From NCBI GenBank assembly GCA_025362825.1, contig JANYFF010000235.1, positions 1 through 7,553 on the forward strand: DNA of 7,553 nt. The letters run 5' to 3'. Shown here piece after piece: positions 6,106 through 7,553 of this stretch (its first letter is position 1; every line of letters starts with the position of its first letter). The position numbers and the translations under genes were made by a program. The stretch is from Polaromonas sp. (lineage in GTDB: Bacteria; Pseudomonadota; Gammaproteobacteria; Burkholderiales; Burkholderiaceae_C). The notes beneath the pieces were generated by a model. The model ran no database searches. It was not told where the DNA came from and saw nothing but the letters and a program-made list of their open reading frames with translations.

Positions 6106-7553
6106 ATGACGACCACCACCACGATCAAGCAGGCCGACCTCATTGAGTCGGTCGCTGCCGCCCTGCAGTTCATCAGCTACTACCACCCGGCCGACTACAT
6201 CGCCCACCTGGCGCGCGCCTATGAGCGCGAACAAAGCCCCGCGGCAAAAGACGCGATTGCGCAGATTCTGACCAACAGCAAGATGAGCGCCACCGGCCAC
6301 CGGCCGATTTGCCAGGACACCGGCATCGTCAATGTGTTTTTGAAAGTCGGCATGGACGTGCGCTGGGACGGCTTCACAGGCTCCATCGACGACGCCATCA
6401 ACGAAGGCGTACGCCAGGGCTATAACCATCCCGACAACACCTTGCGCGCGTCTGTCGTGGCCGATCCGCACTTTGACCGAAAAAACACCAAAGACAACAC
6501 GCCAGCCGTCATCTTCACCGAGATCGTCCCCGGCAACACGGTGGAAGTGACCGTAGCAGCCAAGGGCGGCGGCAGCGAGAACAAAAGCAAGATGGCCATG
6601 CTTAACCCGGGCGATTCGATTGTTGACTGGGTGCTTAAAACCGTGCCCACCATGGGCGCCGGCTGGTGCCCGCCCGGCATGCTGGGCATAGGCATAGGCG
6701 GTACCGCGGAAAAAGCCGTGCTGATGGCCAAGGAAAGCCTGATGGACGACCTTGACATGTATGAGCTGCAGGCTAAAAAAGCCTCCGGTGCCGAGCTGAC
6801 CAAGGTCGAAGCCCTGCGCATCGAGCTGATGGAAAAAGTCAACGCGCTGGGCATTGGCGCACAGGGTCTGGGCGGCCTGACGACCGTGCTCGACGTCAAG
6901 ATCAAGATGTACCCGACGCATGCAGCCAGCAAGCCGGTGGCGATGATCCCCAATTGCGCCGCCACACGTCATGCGCACTTTGTCATGGATGGCAGCGGCC
7001 CTGTTTACCTTGACCCGCCTTCACTCGACCTGTGGCCGAACGTCAACTGGACGCCAGACTATGTCAAGAGCAAGAAGGTTGACCTCAACACTTTGACGAA
7101 AGAAGAAGTTGCCAGCTGGAAACCCGGCCAGACTTTGTTGCTCAACGGCAAAATGCTGACCGGCCGCGACGCCGCGCACAAACGCATTGCCGACATGCTG
7201 GCCAAAGGCGAAAAGCTGCCGGTTGACTTCACCAACCGCGTCATTTATTACGTTGGCCCGGTTGACCCGGTCAAAGGCGAAGCAGTGGGCCCTGCCGGTC
7301 CGACCACCAGCACCCGCATGGACGGCTTCACCGAAATGATGCTCGCGCAAACCGGCCTGATCTCGATGATCGGCAAGGCCGAACGCGGTCCGGTAGCCAT
7401 TGAAGCCATTAAAAGACACCAGAGCGCCTATTTGATGGCGGTCGGTGGCGCCGCTTACCTGGTGTCCAAAGCCATCAAGCACGCCGAAGTGGTGGGCTTT
7501 GCCGACATGGGCATGGAAGCGATTTACGAGTTTGACGTGGTCGACATGCCGGT
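6106..7553 (+). CDS. Class I (iron-sulfur) fumarate hydratase, C-terminus cut by the window end
   Basis: Cytoplasmic TCA-cycle enzyme interconverting fumarate and (S)-malate with an oxygen-sensitive 4Fe-4S cluster. 482 residues are present and the frame is open at the end. Cluster cysteines are Cys69 (RPICQDTGIVNVF), Cys188 (GAGWCPPGM) and Cys284 (IPNCAATRH); their spacing of 119 and 96 residues closely matches the ligand spacing in E. coli FumA. Other family marks are NHPDNTLRASVV (107-118), KGGGSENKSKMAML (153-166) and, in the C-terminal beta domain, GPAGPTTSTRMDGF (395-408). Members of this type are usually a little over 500 residues, so perhaps 25-30 are missing. An in-frame stop at 6088-6090 makes ATG 6106 the first usable start; there is no good Shine-Dalgarno. 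It lies 96 bases after the ABC gene on the same strand, with no functional tie evident. The fold is shared with L(+)-tartrate dehydratases, but the fused single chain and motifs favour fumarase. Confidence 0.95.
   Translation, partial: MTTTTTIKQADLIESVAAALQFISYYHPADYIAHLARAYEREQSPAAKDAIAQILTNSKMSATGHRPICQDTGIVNVFLKVGMDVRWDGFTGSIDDAINEGVRQGYNHPDNTLRASVVADPHFDRKNTKDNTPAVIFTEIVPGNTVEVTVAAKGGGSENKSKMAMLNPGDSIVDWVLKTVPTMGAGWCPPGMLGIGIGGTAEKAVLMAKESLMDDLDMYELQAKKASGAELTKVEALRIELMEKVNALGIGAQGLGGLTTVLDVKIKMYPTHAASKPVAMIPNCAATRHAHFVMDGSGPVYLDPPSLDLWPNVNWTPDYVKSKKVDLNTLTKEEVASWKPGQTLLLNGKMLTGRDAAHKRIADMLAKGEKLPVDFTNRVIYYVGPVDPVKGEAVGPAGPTTSTRMDGFTEMMLAQTGLISMIGKAERGPVAIEAIKRHQSAYLMAVGGAAYLVSKAIKHAEVVGFADMGMEAIYEFDVVDMP

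Noticed and set aside
6091..6978. 295-residue open frame on the minus strand opposite the fumarase gene
   Set aside because: The plus-strand frame encodes an unmistakable class I fumarase; the antisense translation has no recognisable domain and shadow-frame composition.

Overview
The window is about 60% GC and reads as a chromosomal segment of a beta-proteobacterium, most likely Burkholderiales and perhaps Comamonadaceae (Polaromonas/Rhodoferax-like). This rests on codon use and on the character of the class I fumarase and the EmrAB-type proteins; no taxonomic search was possible. Genes are tightly packed, no gap exceeds about 100 bases, and I see no RNA genes, insertion sequences or CRISPR.

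Left part (1-4108, all minus strand). Read from right to left, this is a four-gene drug-efflux operon: a MarR-family regulator (4108-3479), a NodT-type outer-membrane factor lipoprotein (3495-1837), an EmrA/HlyD-type membrane fusion protein (1756-398) and an EmrB-type DHA2 major-facilitator pump (333 to beyond base 1, only the first 111 codons present). The last three would form a complete tripartite channel from inner membrane to outside, and the regulator is probably its local repressor. The layout matches the known emrR-emrC-emrA-emrB type of operon.

Centre (4109-4185). This 77-base divergent intergenic region holds the most informative regulatory sequence in the window. A near-consensus sigma-70 promoter (TTGACA, 17-base spacer, TATTAT) reads into the marR-like gene, and a 22-base imperfect palindrome of MarR-box character fills its spacer. 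The -10 box lies so close to the ATG that the transcript would be leaderless or nearly so.

Right part (4186-7553, plus strand). A complete 607-residue ABC half-exporter (six-helix membrane domain fused to an ATPase) is followed, 96 bases later, by a class I iron-sulfur fumarase truncated by the window end after 482 residues. The ABC exporter shares its upstream region with the efflux operon, so shared control is possible. The fumarase is a central-metabolism gene with no evident link to efflux.

I see a well-formed but recognisable efflux locus rather than a wholly new system. The points worth a second look are the operator/promoter architecture, the apparent leaderless start, the marR/outer-membrane-factor gene overlap with its odd N-terminus, and the C-terminal tails on two of the efflux proteins.
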